Below, piece after piece: positions 43,675-52,737 of a stretch of 64,000 nt of DNA. The first letter of the stretch is position 1. Every line of letters starts with the position of its first letter. Position numbers and translations under genes: made by a program. Under the pieces are notes generated by a model. That model had not been told where the DNA came from, made no database searches, and saw nothing but the letters and a program-made list of their open reading frames with translations. This stretch comes from Sediminicola sp040566555. GTDB taxonomy: Bacteria > Bacteroidota > Bacteroidia > Flavobacteriales > Flavobacteriaceae. The stretch covers positions 1 to 64,000 of the forward strand of contig NZ_JBEWYP010000001.1 of NCBI RefSeq assembly GCF_040566555.1, given 5' to 3'.

Positions 43675-44036
43675 AAAAATTTCTGATTATCAGTGTTGTG
43701 GCCATAATAGCCCTTTTTTCCATGTATTATGCCTTTGTCTATTATGTCCCCTATAGTGATGGCGTACGTTCCGGAGAACTCATAAAAATTAGCCACAAAG
43801 GGGTTTTGATCAAAACTTGGGAAGGCGAAATTAGTCAGGGTATCTCAGGGGCACAGATCTTTACCTTTTCGGTACTGGACAAAGATCAGGAGGTAATAGA
43901 TAAGCTTCAGGAATATCAGGGCCAGTATGTTAAGGTGAATTATGTTGAACGGTACAAAACCTTTGCATGGTTGGGCGACACCAGATATTTTATCACGGAT
44001 GTAAAACCAGAACGTTCACCACACTTTAGAAACTAA
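43671..44036 (+). CDS. conserved hypothetical membrane-anchored protein
   Basis: A 121-residue protein with one N-terminal hydrophobic segment (about 4-26) and a small beta-rich domain: YSDGVRSGELIKISHKGVLIKTWEGEI, then QYVKVNYVERYKTFAWLGDTRYFITDV. Homologues in flavobacteria are often named 6-phosphogluconate dehydrogenase in databases, but the sequence has no Rossmann fold and is far too short; I reject that name. ATGA overlap with rmuC and a 6-bp gap to the thioesterase suggest one operon. Function unknown. Confidence 0.82.
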   Translation: MKKFLIISVVAIIALFSMYYAFVYYVPYSDGVRSGELIKISHKGVLIKTWEGEISQGISGAQIFTFSVLDKDQEVIDKLQEYQGQYVKVNYVERYKTFAWLGDTRYFITDVKPERSPHFRN

Positions 44037-44042
44037 CCACCC

Positions 44043-44588
44043 ATGGAAAAATTTAAGACATCTAAAGAGACCCGCATATCTTTAACAGAGTTAATGCTTC
44101 CGGCTCATTCTAATTTTGGAGGAAAAATACACGGGGGATATATCCTAAATCTAATGGATCAGATTGCATTTGCCTGTGCTTCCAAACATTCACGGAGCTA
44201 TTGCGTAACAGCATCGGTCAATAAGGTAGATTTTTTGAACCCAATAGAAGTGGGCGAATTGGTAACCTTAAAAGCCTCCATTAACTATACGGGGCGCACT
44301 TCTATGGTGGTGGGTGTCCGGGTTGAATCTGAAAATATAACCACAGGGGAGCTCAAGCATTGTAATTCTTCCTATTTTACAATGGTTGCCAAAGATGCCA
44401 ACGGGAAGAACATTCCAATCCCTGGCCTTCTATTAACGGACAAACAAGGGGTAAGACGCTTTGCGCGAAGTATCCAACGAAAAAATGAATCTACCTTAAG
44501 AAGTTCCAGGTTTACCTCCTCTAAATTTCAAGTAGAGGAATATCTTGAAGCTTTAAAGACCGAAAATGTTAGTCTCCAACTGACATAA
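44043..44588 (+). CDS. acyl-CoA thioesterase (hotdog fold)
   Basis: A 181-residue hotdog-domain protein of the YciA/BACH type. Conserved active-site stretch: LPAHSNFGGKIHGGYILNLMDQIAFACA, then TASVNKVDFLNPIEVGELVTLKASINYTGRTSM. It should hydrolyse acyl-CoA in the cytosol. Chain-length specificity cannot be read. The C-terminal 35 residues are a basic extension. Its last 20 bp overlap the convergent pgl gene. Confidence 0.92.
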   Translation: MEKFKTSKETRISLTELMLPAHSNFGGKIHGGYILNLMDQIAFACASKHSRSYCVTASVNKVDFLNPIEVGELVTLKASINYTGRTSMVVGVRVESENITTGELKHCNSSYFTMVAKDANGKNIPIPGLLLTDKQGVRRFARSIQRKNESTLRSSRFTSSKFQVEEYLEALKTENVSLQLT

Positions 44589-45294
44589 GTCCCTTGGCAG
44601 CATCTGAATCTAAAAACCAGATCAACTGTCCTGATGTTGGGGCAACCAAAGTAGCTGGGTAGTTAGCATAATCCCCTTCTTTCTTCATAATTTCTTCCAC
44701 CTTTTCGGCTTTTCCAGCTCCGGTCACCAGAAAGGCAACCTCTTTGGCATTGTTGATGATTTTCCCGGTAATGGTGATTCTTCTTTGTCCGGAATCTGGG
44801 TGAATAGCAACGGCACAATTGGCTTTGGCGTCCCACAGCTCAATTTCATGGGGAAAGATAGATGCGGTATGTCCGTCATCACCCATGCCCAATATCACTA
44901 AATCAAATTGAGGTGTTTTCTTGCGTTTTGGCAATTTATCATCCAACAGCTGGGCATATCTTTTTGCTTCCTGCGCTGGATCATCCTCTCCTTGAATGCG
45001 GTGGATATTGGCTGCAGGGATACTGATTTTTTCAAACAAATGATTTAAGGTCATTTTATAATTGCTCTCCTCGTGTGTTGGTGGTACGCAACGTTCATCC
45101 CCCCAATAAAAATGCACATTATCCCAATTTATGTCTGTTCCATATTCTGAGGCAAGCATGTCAAAGACAATTTTTGGAGTGCTCCCGCCAGATAAGGCAA
45201 TATGTACCTCTTCTTTAGAATCTGTAATTTTGACCAAGTATTCCGAAAAACGCTTGGCTACTTCTTCTTTGCTTGTATATATCTTAAGTTCCAT
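44569..45294 (-). CDS. pgl: 6-phosphogluconolactonase
   Basis: A 241-residue DevB/SOL-type lactonase that hydrolyses 6-phosphogluconolactone, step two of the oxidative pentose phosphate pathway. Signatures: HIALSGGSTPKIVFDML, VHFYWGDERCVPP, and LVILGMGDDGHTASIFP. It lies 9 bp after zwf in the same direction and its 3' end overlaps the convergent thioesterase by 20 bp. The third step, gnd, is divergent nearby. Secure. Confidence 0.97.
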   Translation of the reverse strand: MELKIYTSKEEVAKRFSEYLVKITDSKEEVHIALSGGSTPKIVFDMLASEYGTDINWDNVHFYWGDERCVPPTHEESNYKMTLNHLFEKISIPAANIHRIQGEDDPAQEAKRYAQLLDDKLPKRKKTPQFDLVILGMGDDGHTASIFPHEIELWDAKANCAVAIHPDSGQRRITITGKIINNAKEVAFLVTGAGKAEKVEEIMKKEGDYANYPATLVAPTSGQLIWFLDSDAAKGLMSVGD

Positions 45295-45303
45295 TGTATT
45301 TTT

Positions 45304-46836
45304 TTAACTGATTACACAAAAGCCCGGATCGTCTGCCATATGTTCCCCTGGATTCCTCCATCCCATGCTGCCTTCAATTAGGTCATCCCCATTTTTGGGA
45401 CCCCAAACTCCAGCTGAATACCCATAGGTCCGCACATCAGTGCCCTTCTCCCAATAATTGAGAATGGGATCCACAAAACTCCATGCCGCTTCCACTTCGT
45501 CCGCTCTTGCATATAAGGTGGCATCACCTTGCATGGCGTCCAATAATAAGCGCTCATAGGCTTCCATTACATTGATTTCAGATAGACTGGAATAGTAAAA
45601 ATCCAAATTTGCACGCTCTACCTTAAAGCCTTGACCTGGTACTTTTACTCCAAATTTGATCATTATTCCCTCATCGGGCTGAATACGGATAATTAATTTA
45701 TTATCCTTGTTGTTCATATCGGAGTTCTTGAATATTTGATGATGGGGAGATTCGAAGTGAATCACAACTTCTGTAACCTTAGTGGGCATTCTTTTGGCAG
45801 TACGCACGTAAAAAGGAACATCTTTCCAACGCCAGTTATCCACATAAAATTTAATGGCCGCATAAGTTTCCGTCATGGACTGTGGATGAACATCGTCCTC
45901 TTCCCTATATCCCTTTACATGCTTACCATCAATTTCAGAGGCAAGGTATTGGCCCCTGATGGTATTCTTTTCCAAAGTCTTTTTATTCTTCATGATCCGC
46001 AAGGACTTCAAGGCCTTTACTTTTTCATTTCTTATTTCCTCTGCACTGGCATCTATGGGCGGCTCCATGACAATAAAGGAGATGATTTGTAACAAATGGT
46101 TCTGGAACATATCCCGTAAGGCTCCTGACTTGTCATAATAGCCGCCTCGTTTTTCTACCCCCACGCTTTCTGCATTGGTAATTTCTACGTGGTGTATATA
46201 GTTCCTATTCCAAAGTGGTTCAAAAATACTATTGGAAAAACGGGTCACCAATAAATTTTGCACCGTTTCCTTTCCTAAATAATGGTCTATCCTATAGATC
46301 TGGGATTCATTAAAGTACTTTTGCAGTCCTTTATTCAATTCTTTGGCCGTATCCAGGCTATATCCAAAAGGCTTTTCTACTATGAGTCTTTTCCAACCTT
46401 TGGTCTCATCATTTAATCCTTGATCCGACAGGTTTTTTGCAATAACCTCGTATAAATTGGGAGGTGTGGAAAAGTAAAATATGAAATTGTCTTCTGTATT
46501 ATACTTTTCATTTAAAGCCTTGATACGTTTGGAAATACTAGAATAATCCGTGTCGTATTCCTGTCCCAAATCTTCGTAGAACAATTTATCGGAAAAGGCT
46601 TTTATGAAATCTTCATGTCCTGCTTTAACCCTATCTTTTAAATAACTGCTTTCATGGACTACTTTTTGCCGGAACTCTTCGTCGGACATATTGCTTCTAC
46701 TTGCACCTAGAACTATAAAATTTTCTGGAAGATGTTTTCCTTTGTATAAGTTAAAAATTGCCGGGACCAACTTTCGGGCAGTTAGATCTCCTGAGGCGCC
46801 AAAAATCACCAACATTTGATTTGCAGTCTTATTCAT
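45304..46836 (-). CDS. zwf: glucose-6-phosphate 1-dehydrogenase
   Basis: A 510-residue dehydrogenase that oxidises glucose-6-phosphate to 6-phosphogluconolactone and makes NADPH. N-terminal Rossmann LVIFGASGDLTARKLVP (9-25), EKPFG near 170, and active-site RIDHYLGKETVQN with the catalytic His. The C-terminal beta domain ends in the YSAGVWGPKNGDDLIEG-type segment. It heads the zwf-pgl leftward operon, divergent from gnd with a 231-bp non-coding gap (46837-47067). Confidence 0.97.
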   Translation of the reverse strand: MNKTANQMLVIFGASGDLTARKLVPAIFNLYKGKHLPENFIVLGASRSNMSDEEFRQKVVHESSYLKDRVKAGHEDFIKAFSDKLFYEDLGQEYDTDYSSISKRIKALNEKYNTEDNFIFYFSTPPNLYEVIAKNLSDQGLNDETKGWKRLIVEKPFGYSLDTAKELNKGLQKYFNESQIYRIDHYLGKETVQNLLVTRFSNSIFEPLWNRNYIHHVEITNAESVGVEKRGGYYDKSGALRDMFQNHLLQIISFIVMEPPIDASAEEIRNEKVKALKSLRIMKNKKTLEKNTIRGQYLASEIDGKHVKGYREEDDVHPQSMTETYAAIKFYVDNWRWKDVPFYVRTAKRMPTKVTEVVIHFESPHHQIFKNSDMNNKDNKLIIRIQPDEGIMIKFGVKVPGQGFKVERANLDFYYSSLSEINVMEAYERLLLDAMQGDATLYARADEVEAAWSFVDPILNYWEKGTDVRTYGYSAGVWGPKNGDDLIEGSMGWRNPGEHMADDPGFCVIS

Positions 46837-47067
46837 ATTCTATAGCAATTGCATTGGAATTTATCCATTTATATAACAAAATCAGCCTAAATAGATACAT
46901 TGGGAGTTTCAAAAAAAACTATAGGCCCAAAAGTCGATATTTTAAATTAATTTTGAAATCGTTCTAGTTGGGCGCTAAGATAAAACTTATTTAAGTTATA
47001 CAATTTACATCGTAAATTACTTAACATATCAATAGTGAATTCAATTAATTCACAACAATAACAAATT

Positions 47068-48480
47068 ATGGAGAAAACTACATACGATTTTGGGCTTATA
47101 GGTCTAGGGGTCATGGGACGTAACTTTATACTGAATGTGGCCGATAATGATTTTTCTGCTTTTGGATATGATTTAGATCAAGAGAAAGTAGATGCCCTTA
47201 TTGAAGAAGGTGGCAATCCCAAGAGGGTCAATGCTTCAACGGATCTAAAAACCTTTGTTCAGTCTTTGGCCAAACCTAGAAAAATAATGCTCTTGGTCCC
47301 TGCAGGCAAGATTGTGGATGCGGTTATAGAAAATCTGTTGCCAGAAATAGACAAGGACGATCTTATTATTGATGGTGGAAACTCATTCTTTACCGATACG
47401 GACCGAAGAGAGGCCTATTTAAAGGAAAAAGGAATCCATTTTTTTGGTTCTGGTGTATCAGGTGGCGCAAAAGGTGCCAGAAAAGGCCCAAGCATCATGC
47501 CAGGAGGTAATAAAGAGGCATATAAGGAAGTACAACCCATATTTGAAGCTGTATCCGCAAAATTCAACGGGGAGCCCTGTGTTGCCTATTTAGGACCAAA
47601 ATCTGCTGGTAACTATGTAAAGATGGTCCACAATGGTATTGAATACGGATTAATGCAACTGACCTCGGAAATCTATGATTTACTAAAAAAGGCAGGCGGA
47701 TTTAACAATGATGAACTACATACCATTTTCAATGAATGGAACCAGGGAAGGTTACAATCTTTCCTAATTGAAATAACAGCTGAGATCTTTGCCCAAAAAG
47801 ACGATAAGGGCACGGGAGCCTTGGTGGACAAAATTCTGGACAAGGCAAAGCAAAAGGGAACCGGAAAATGGACCTCGCAAAATGCCATGGATCTTGGTAT
47901 TCCAGTTCCATCCATTGATATTGCCGTTAGTATGCGAGAGATTTCTGCCTTGAAAGAGGAACGCGTATTGGCAGATTCGCTTTATGGACGACCAGAGCCC
48001 AAGACCATTGATAAAAAAGAACTGGTTAAAATGGCGGAAGCTGCATTGTATTTTGCTTTTATCAATACCTACGCCCAAGGATTGCACCAATTGAAAGATG
48101 CCTCCAAGGAATACGGGTATGAGCTGGACCTGTCTGTAATAGCTAAAATATGGAGAGCGGGCTGCATTATTAGGGCCGCGATGTTAGAAGATATTTCATC
48201 TGCCTATTCATCAGACAAAGAACTACCTAATTTATTGCTGGCACCGGCCTTTGTTGAAAAGGTTAAGGGTACCGTTGCTTCAGCCAGACAAGTTGTGGCC
48301 TATGCGGCAACAAGTGGAATACCATTACCGGGATTGTCCAACTCATTGACCTATTTTGACGCCTATACCTCAAGCAGGTTGCCGTTGAACCTAATACAGG
48401 CACAACGGGATCATTTTGGTTCCCACACCTACGAAAGGAATGATATGGAAGGGATTTTCCATACCGAATGGGGCTCTTAA
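47068..48480 (+). CDS. gnd: 6-phosphogluconate dehydrogenase, decarboxylating
   Basis: A 470-residue dimer-type 6PGDH producing ribulose-5-phosphate, CO2 and NADPH. N-terminal GLGVMGRNFILNVAD (12-26), substrate site GSGVSGGAKGARKGPSIMPGG, catalytic K and E in VKMVHNGIEYG, and the C-terminal RDHFGSHTYER tail that enters the partner subunit. The first residue after the NADP loop (YDLDQEKV) suggests a possible NAD/NADP choice that cannot be settled here. It forms the third oxidative-PPP step with the divergent zwf-pgl. Followed by a strong terminator. Confidence 0.97.
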   Translation: MEKTTYDFGLIGLGVMGRNFILNVADNDFSAFGYDLDQEKVDALIEEGGNPKRVNASTDLKTFVQSLAKPRKIMLLVPAGKIVDAVIENLLPEIDKDDLIIDGGNSFFTDTDRREAYLKEKGIHFFGSGVSGGAKGARKGPSIMPGGNKEAYKEVQPIFEAVSAKFNGEPCVAYLGPKSAGNYVKMVHNGIEYGLMQLTSEIYDLLKKAGGFNNDELHTIFNEWNQGRLQSFLIEITAEIFAQKDDKGTGALVDKILDKAKQKGTGKWTSQNAMDLGIPVPSIDIAVSMREISALKEERVLADSLYGRPEPKTIDKKELVKMAEAALYFAFINTYAQGLHQLKDASKEYGYELDLSVIAKIWRAGCIIRAAMLEDISSAYSSDKELPNLLLAPAFVEKVKGTVASARQVVAYAATSGIPLPGLSNSLTYFDAYTSSRLPLNLIQAQRDHFGSHTYERNDMEGIFHTEWGS

Positions 48481-48499
48481 TATAGCACCTAACAAATAG

Positions 48500-48533
48500 A
48501 AAGCCCTGTAAGATATCTTACAGGGCTTTTTTT
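48500..48533. terminator. bidirectional terminator between gnd and carB
   Basis: A 13-bp stem AAAGCCCTGTAAG with CTTACAGGGCTTT, an ATAT loop and a T-run. It sits between the convergent gnd and carB genes. Confidence 0.92.
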
Positions 48534-48578
48534 ATGCTTCAAACAAATCCCCTTGTCTAGGTAGATTTGATCGGAATA

Positions 48579-51431
48579 TTACTTGCTCAAGTACATTTTA
48601 CGTCTGTGGTAAAGGTTGTAGAACTCATCATCCTTTAGGTTATCTATGAATAAAATGCTCTCTCCTGTACTTTTCATTTCTGGACCCAAATTTTTATTTA
48701 CGTTCGGGAACTTATCAAAAGAGAATACCGGTTGTTTGATCGCGAAACCTTCCAATTGCGGATTGAATTTGAAATCTTTAACCTTTTTCTCCCCTAGCAT
48801 CACCTTGGTGGCGTAGTTCACATAAGGTTCCTTATAGGCCTTCGCAATGAACGGAACGGTTCGGGAAGCCCTTGGATTTGCCTCGATAATGTATACTACA
48901 TCATCCTTGATGGCAAATTGAATATTGATAAGACCTACCGTATTTAAGGCTAGGGCAATCTTCTTTGTGTGATCCTTGATCTGCTGCATTACAAACTCCC
49001 CTAAGTTAAAAGGAGGCAAGGTTGCATTAGAATCACCTGAATGGATACCACATGGCTCTATATGCTCCATGATCCCTATAATATACACATCCTCCCCATC
49101 ACAAATGGCATCTGCTTCAGCTTCTATAGCTCCGTCTAAATAATGGTCCAATAAAAGCTTATTATTTGGGATAGATCTTAAAAGACCTACCACATGGGAT
49201 TCTAATTCTTCTTTGTTGATGACAATTTTCATGCCTTGTCCACCCAGTACATAAGATGGTCTTACCAAAAGTGGAAAGTTTAACTTATCTGATAATTCCA
49301 GTGCTTCTTGAGCTGTTTCTGCTACACCAAATTCTGGAAATGGAATATTGTTTTCCTGTAACAACCTGGAGAAACTTCCTCTATCTTCAGCTAAATCCAA
49401 AGATTTAAAGCTAGTACCTATAATCTTTATACCGTATTTATCCAGTTTTTCGGCCAATTTTAATGCGGTCTGCCCTCCTAACTGAACAATAACACCTTCT
49501 GGTTTTTCGTGTCGGATAATGTCATAGATATGCTCCCAAAATACAGGCTCGAAGTATAGTTTATCGGCCGTATCGAAATCCGTGGATACCGTTTCTGGGT
49601 TACAGTTGATCATAATGGTCTCGTAGCCACATTCAGCCGCTGCTAAAACCCCATGGACACAACAGTAATCAAATTCTATTCCCTGGCCAATTCTATTTGG
49701 TCCGGAGCCCAGAACAACAATTTTTTTCTTATCGGTAACAATACTGTCGTTCTCCACATACCTTTTCCCGTCTGCGGTTTCTATTTCTTCCTCAAAGGTA
49801 GAATAGTAGTATGGTGTCATGGCCTTAAACTCTGCAGCACACGTATCCACCAATTTATATACCCTGTTGATCCCTAAGGAAGATCTTTTGTTATAGACCT
49901 CGCTCTCATAACAATCTACCATATGTGCAATTTGTCTATCTGCAAAACCTTTTTGTTTCGCTTCCAACAACAACTCTCTTGGCAAAGATTCTATGGTATA
50001 CTTCTCGATTTCTTTTTCCAAGAAATTCAATTCTTCATATTGTCGCAAGAACCACATGTCTATCTTGGTAATCTCATGAATTCTGCTCAAGGGAATCCCC
50101 AATTGTATGGCATCATAAATAACGAAGACACGGTCCCAACTAGGAATTGTCAACTTACTGATGATCTGGTCGTAATCTTTATATCCTTTCCCATCGGCCC
50201 CCAGTCCATTTCTTTTGATCTCTAGGGATTGTGTGGCCTTGTGTAATGCTTCCTGGAACGATCTTCCAATCCCCATTACTTCACCTACCGATTTCATTTG
50301 AAGTCCCAATGTTCTATCTGACCCTTCAAACTTATCAAAGTTCCATCTAGGAATTTTTACGATCACATAATCCAAGGTAGGCTCAAATAAAGCAGATGTG
50401 GATTTAGTGATTTGGTTATCCAATTCATCCAAGTTGTAGCCCATTGCCAATTTAGTAGCTATTTTGGCAATTGGATATCCTGTGGCTTTAGATGCCAAGG
50501 CTGAGGAACGGGAAACCCTTGGATTTATCTCTATAGCAATTATGTCTTCTTTTTCATCCGGACTAACAGCAAACTGCACGTTACAACCTCCTGCGAAGTC
50601 ACCTATACTACGCATCATCAAGATAGCCATATCACGCATTCTCTGATATGTTTTGTCAGAAAGAGTCATAGCCGGAGCTACGGTAATGGAGTCTCCTGTA
50701 TGAATCCCCATAGGATCCATGTTTTCAATGGCACAGATAATAACAACATTATCATTCTTATCCCTAAGCAATTCCAATTCGTACTCTTTCCAACCCAAAA
50801 GAGCCTTATCTATCATTACCTCGTGGATAGGGGAAATTTCCAAACCACGACTCAACATCTCATCAAAATCCTCTTGTTTGTACACGATGGAAGCTCCTGC
50901 GCCTCCTAGGGTATAGGAAGCCCTGATTACCAGAGGAAAACCAAACTCCTGCGCAATTTCCTTCCCTTTAAGAAAAGAAGTGGCAGTGGCCTGAGGTGCC
51001 ATACCTACCCCAATTTTCAACATCAGCTCACGGAACTTTTCGCGATCCTCTGTAATATTGATAGCATCGATGTCTACCCCTATAAGTTCAACTCCAAAAT
51101 CTTCCCAGATACCTTTTTCATCTGCCTCGATACAAAGGTTCAAGGCCGTTTGTCCACCCATGGTTGGCAAGACAGCATCTATATTGGGATGCTTCTTCAG
51201 GATCTCAATTATTGACTTTGTATTTAAAGGCTTTAAATATATATGATCCGCCATGGATGGATCTGTCATGATAGTAGCTGGATTACTATTGATCAAAACA
51301 GTTTCTATTCCATCCTCACGTAGAGATCGTAAGGACTGTGATCCTGCATAATCAAATTCACACGCTTGTCCGATCACTATGGGACCAGAACCTATAATTA
51401 AAACTGATTTTAAATCTTTTCTTTTTGGCAT
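48579..51431 (-). CDS. carB: carbamoyl-phosphate synthase large subunit, lacking the C-terminal allosteric domain
   Basis: A 950-residue CarB with both ATP-grasp halves: the carboxyphosphate half (GSGPIVIGQACEFDYAG near the start, AGASIVYK loop and MDPMGIHTGDSITVAP) and the carbamate half (GSGPNRIGQGIEFDYCC, GGQGMKIVI, EHIEPCGIHSGDSNATLPP). The chain ends at RRKMYLSK, so the about 120-residue MGS-type allosteric domain that binds UMP or ornithine in E. coli (1073 residues) is absent. I believe the short form is usual in flavobacteria. carA is not adjacent. Supplies carbamoyl phosphate for pyrimidines and arginine. No frameshift is seen at the 3' end. Confidence 0.96.
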   Translation of the reverse strand: MPKRKDLKSVLIIGSGPIVIGQACEFDYAGSQSLRSLREDGIETVLINSNPATIMTDPSMADHIYLKPLNTKSIIEILKKHPNIDAVLPTMGGQTALNLCIEADEKGIWEDFGVELIGVDIDAINITEDREKFRELMLKIGVGMAPQATATSFLKGKEIAQEFGFPLVIRASYTLGGAGASIVYKQEDFDEMLSRGLEISPIHEVMIDKALLGWKEYELELLRDKNDNVVIICAIENMDPMGIHTGDSITVAPAMTLSDKTYQRMRDMAILMMRSIGDFAGGCNVQFAVSPDEKEDIIAIEINPRVSRSSALASKATGYPIAKIATKLAMGYNLDELDNQITKSTSALFEPTLDYVIVKIPRWNFDKFEGSDRTLGLQMKSVGEVMGIGRSFQEALHKATQSLEIKRNGLGADGKGYKDYDQIISKLTIPSWDRVFVIYDAIQLGIPLSRIHEITKIDMWFLRQYEELNFLEKEIEKYTIESLPRELLLEAKQKGFADRQIAHMVDCYESEVYNKRSSLGINRVYKLVDTCAAEFKAMTPYYYSTFEEEIETADGKRYVENDSIVTDKKKIVVLGSGPNRIGQGIEFDYCCVHGVLAAAECGYETIMINCNPETVSTDFDTADKLYFEPVFWEHIYDIIRHEKPEGVIVQLGGQTALKLAEKLDKYGIKIIGTSFKSLDLAEDRGSFSRLLQENNIPFPEFGVAETAQEALELSDKLNFPLLVRPSYVLGGQGMKIVINKEELESHVVGLLRSIPNNKLLLDHYLDGAIEAEADAICDGEDVYIIGIMEHIEPCGIHSGDSNATLPPFNLGEFVMQQIKDHTKKIALALNTVGLINIQFAIKDDVVYIIEANPRASRTVPFIAKAYKEPYVNYATKVMLGEKKVKDFKFNPQLEGFAIKQPVFSFDKFPNVNKNLGPEMKSTGESILFIDNLKDDEFYNLYHRRKMYLSK

Positions 51432-51463
51432 TGGATATGGCGTTTAATCTAAATTTTAATAAA

Positions 51464-51499
51464 CAAAAAAAAGGTGTTACTTATAAAAAGTAACACCTT
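51464..51499 (-). terminator. rpmH terminator
   Basis: A 12-bp stem AAGGTGTTACTT with AAGTAACACCTT, five-base loop, and an A-run on the plus strand (U-tract on the minus). It sits 25 bp after the rpmH stop and insulates carB. Confidence 0.88.
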
Positions 51500-51524
51500 G
51501 ATATTTTTAATAACAATACAGTCA

Positions 51525-51692
51525 TTATTTTTTATGTCTTGGCTCTGAAGAAACGCTTAGTTTTTTTCTACCCTTAGCTCTTCTTCTGGCAAGAACTTTT
51601 CTACCATTGGCTGATGCCATGCGTTCTCTAAAACCATGTTTGTTTCTTCTCTTACGCTTTGACGGCTGATATGTTCTTTTTTGTCCTGGCAT
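51525..51692 (-). CDS. rpmH: 50S ribosomal protein L34
   Basis: A 55-residue L34 read directly from the minus strand. The conserved SKRKRRNKHGFRERM and ANGRKVLARRRAKGRKKL are complete, so it is a real gene despite its size. The N-terminus MPGQKRTYQP is two residues longer than many relatives. It has its own predicted promoter (51748-51777) and terminator. In many bacteria rpmH neighbours rnpA and dnaA; here it neighbours carB and a DUF6263 gene instead. Confidence 0.97.
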   Translation of the reverse strand: MPGQKRTYQPSKRKRRNKHGFRERMASANGRKVLARRRAKGRKKLSVSSEPRHKK

Positions 51693-51747
51693 TTTTAATA
51701 CTTTTTGATGTTTTCAAAACCGCGGTTCTGTCCGCAAAATCTGGGCG

Positions 51748-51777
51748 CAAATATACGAAGAGTTTTCACTTTCACAA
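51748..51777 (-). promoter_or_regulatory. predicted rpmH promoter
   Basis: On the minus strand TTG (51777-51775) and TATATTTG (51755-51748) are 19 bp apart, fitting the Bacteroidetes consensus. The ATG is at 51692. Confidence 0.55.
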
Positions 51778-51811
51778 ATCTAATTAAAAAAATATTTACG
51801 ATTGTTTTTAT

Positions 51812-51819
51812 TACTTTTG
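51812..51819 (+). promoter_or_regulatory. predicted -7 box of the DUF6263 gene
   Basis: TACTTTTG is a perfect -7 match 31 bp before the ATG at 51850. It lies inside the longer open frame that starts at 51802, so it decides for the downstream start. Confidence 0.5.
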
Positions 51820-51849
51820 CGATCGATTATTCAGGAACCAATTTTTTAC

Positions 51850-52734
51850 ATGAGACATTTTCTCTCTTTTTTACTTTTCACCTTCTCTATCACTACTATT
51901 ATCGGGCAAACCTCCCTTCAATATACGCTAAAAATTGGAGACGTTTTTCGGGTGAAACAGAATGCACACCAGACCATTATCCAAGAATTGGATGGTTCCT
52001 CCCATGAGATAATCAACCAAATGAACGGGCTATTGGAGTTTAAGGTTGTTGGAATAAAGGAAGAAAACTACATTATTAGCCTTACTTTTAAAGATTTGAA
52101 TCTAAGGATGACTTCTAGCATTCAGGGCGAATTAATGAACGTAAAGGCAAAACAAGTGGTTCCAGGCGACATGCAATCCAGTATTTTCAATAGTATTCTT
52201 AATAGCCCCGTTAAAATGACCCTTGCAAAGAATGGGGACATCCTTGAGGTTAAAGGGGGTGATGCCTTGGTCACTAAAATGACTGCGGCGTCTGGATTAA
52301 AAGATGATTTTTCATTAAAATTGATGAAAAAATCATTACAACAAGAATTTGGATCAGAGGCCCTTTCCAATAGTTATAAGCAAATGACCTATATCTATCC
52401 TACCAAAAAAATAAAAGTGGGAGATACATGGCAGAATGAATATAGCGGCAAGTTGGCTGCGTCTACCGTCTGGACCTTAAAAGGGCTAACATCTAAAACG
52501 GCCACCATTGCCGGAAAGGCAGTAGTTACGATGAATGTTGTGGAACCTTCAAGCACCATGAACCTTACAGGGACACAGAATACAACGATTACTACCAACA
52601 GGACTACTGGATTTATTTCTAAAATGAATGTAGAGGGAGTATCCAAAGGGGCTTCCGTAATGGTCCAAATGAGCGATCAAAAGATACCAACAACAATAAA
52701 ATCAAAAATTACCTACGAATTAATTAACGAATAA
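51850..52734 (+). CDS. DUF6263-type exported protein
   Basis: A 294-residue exported protein. I use the ATG at 51850, which begins MRHFLSFLLFTFSITTIIGQ, a normal signal peptide; the extra upstream frame overlaps the promoter. The mature part is beta-rich with SLQYTLKIGDVFRVKQNAHQTI, GDMQSSIFNSILNSPVKMTLAKNGDI, and TYIYPTKKIKVGDTWQNEY. I believe this is the DUF6263 family; the name is from memory. It is probably cotranscribed with the TPR gene 3 bp downstream. Function unknown. Confidence 0.8.
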   Translation: MRHFLSFLLFTFSITTIIGQTSLQYTLKIGDVFRVKQNAHQTIIQELDGSSHEIINQMNGLLEFKVVGIKEENYIISLTFKDLNLRMTSSIQGELMNVKAKQVVPGDMQSSIFNSILNSPVKMTLAKNGDILEVKGGDALVTKMTAASGLKDDFSLKLMKKSLQQEFGSEALSNSYKQMTYIYPTKKIKVGDTWQNEYSGKLAASTVWTLKGLTSKTATIAGKAVVTMNVVEPSSTMNLTGTQNTTITTNRTTGFISKMNVEGVSKGASVMVQMSDQKIPTTIKSKITYELINE

Positions 52735-52737
52735 ATC

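Noticed and set aside
43671..44036. Annotation as 6-phosphogluconate dehydrogenase
   Set aside because: Too short, membrane-anchored, no NADP-binding motif; the real enzyme is encoded at 47068-48480.
51802..51849. Upstream extension of the DUF6263 frame
   Set aside because: It contains the predicted -7 box, and the downstream ATG gives a proper signal peptide.
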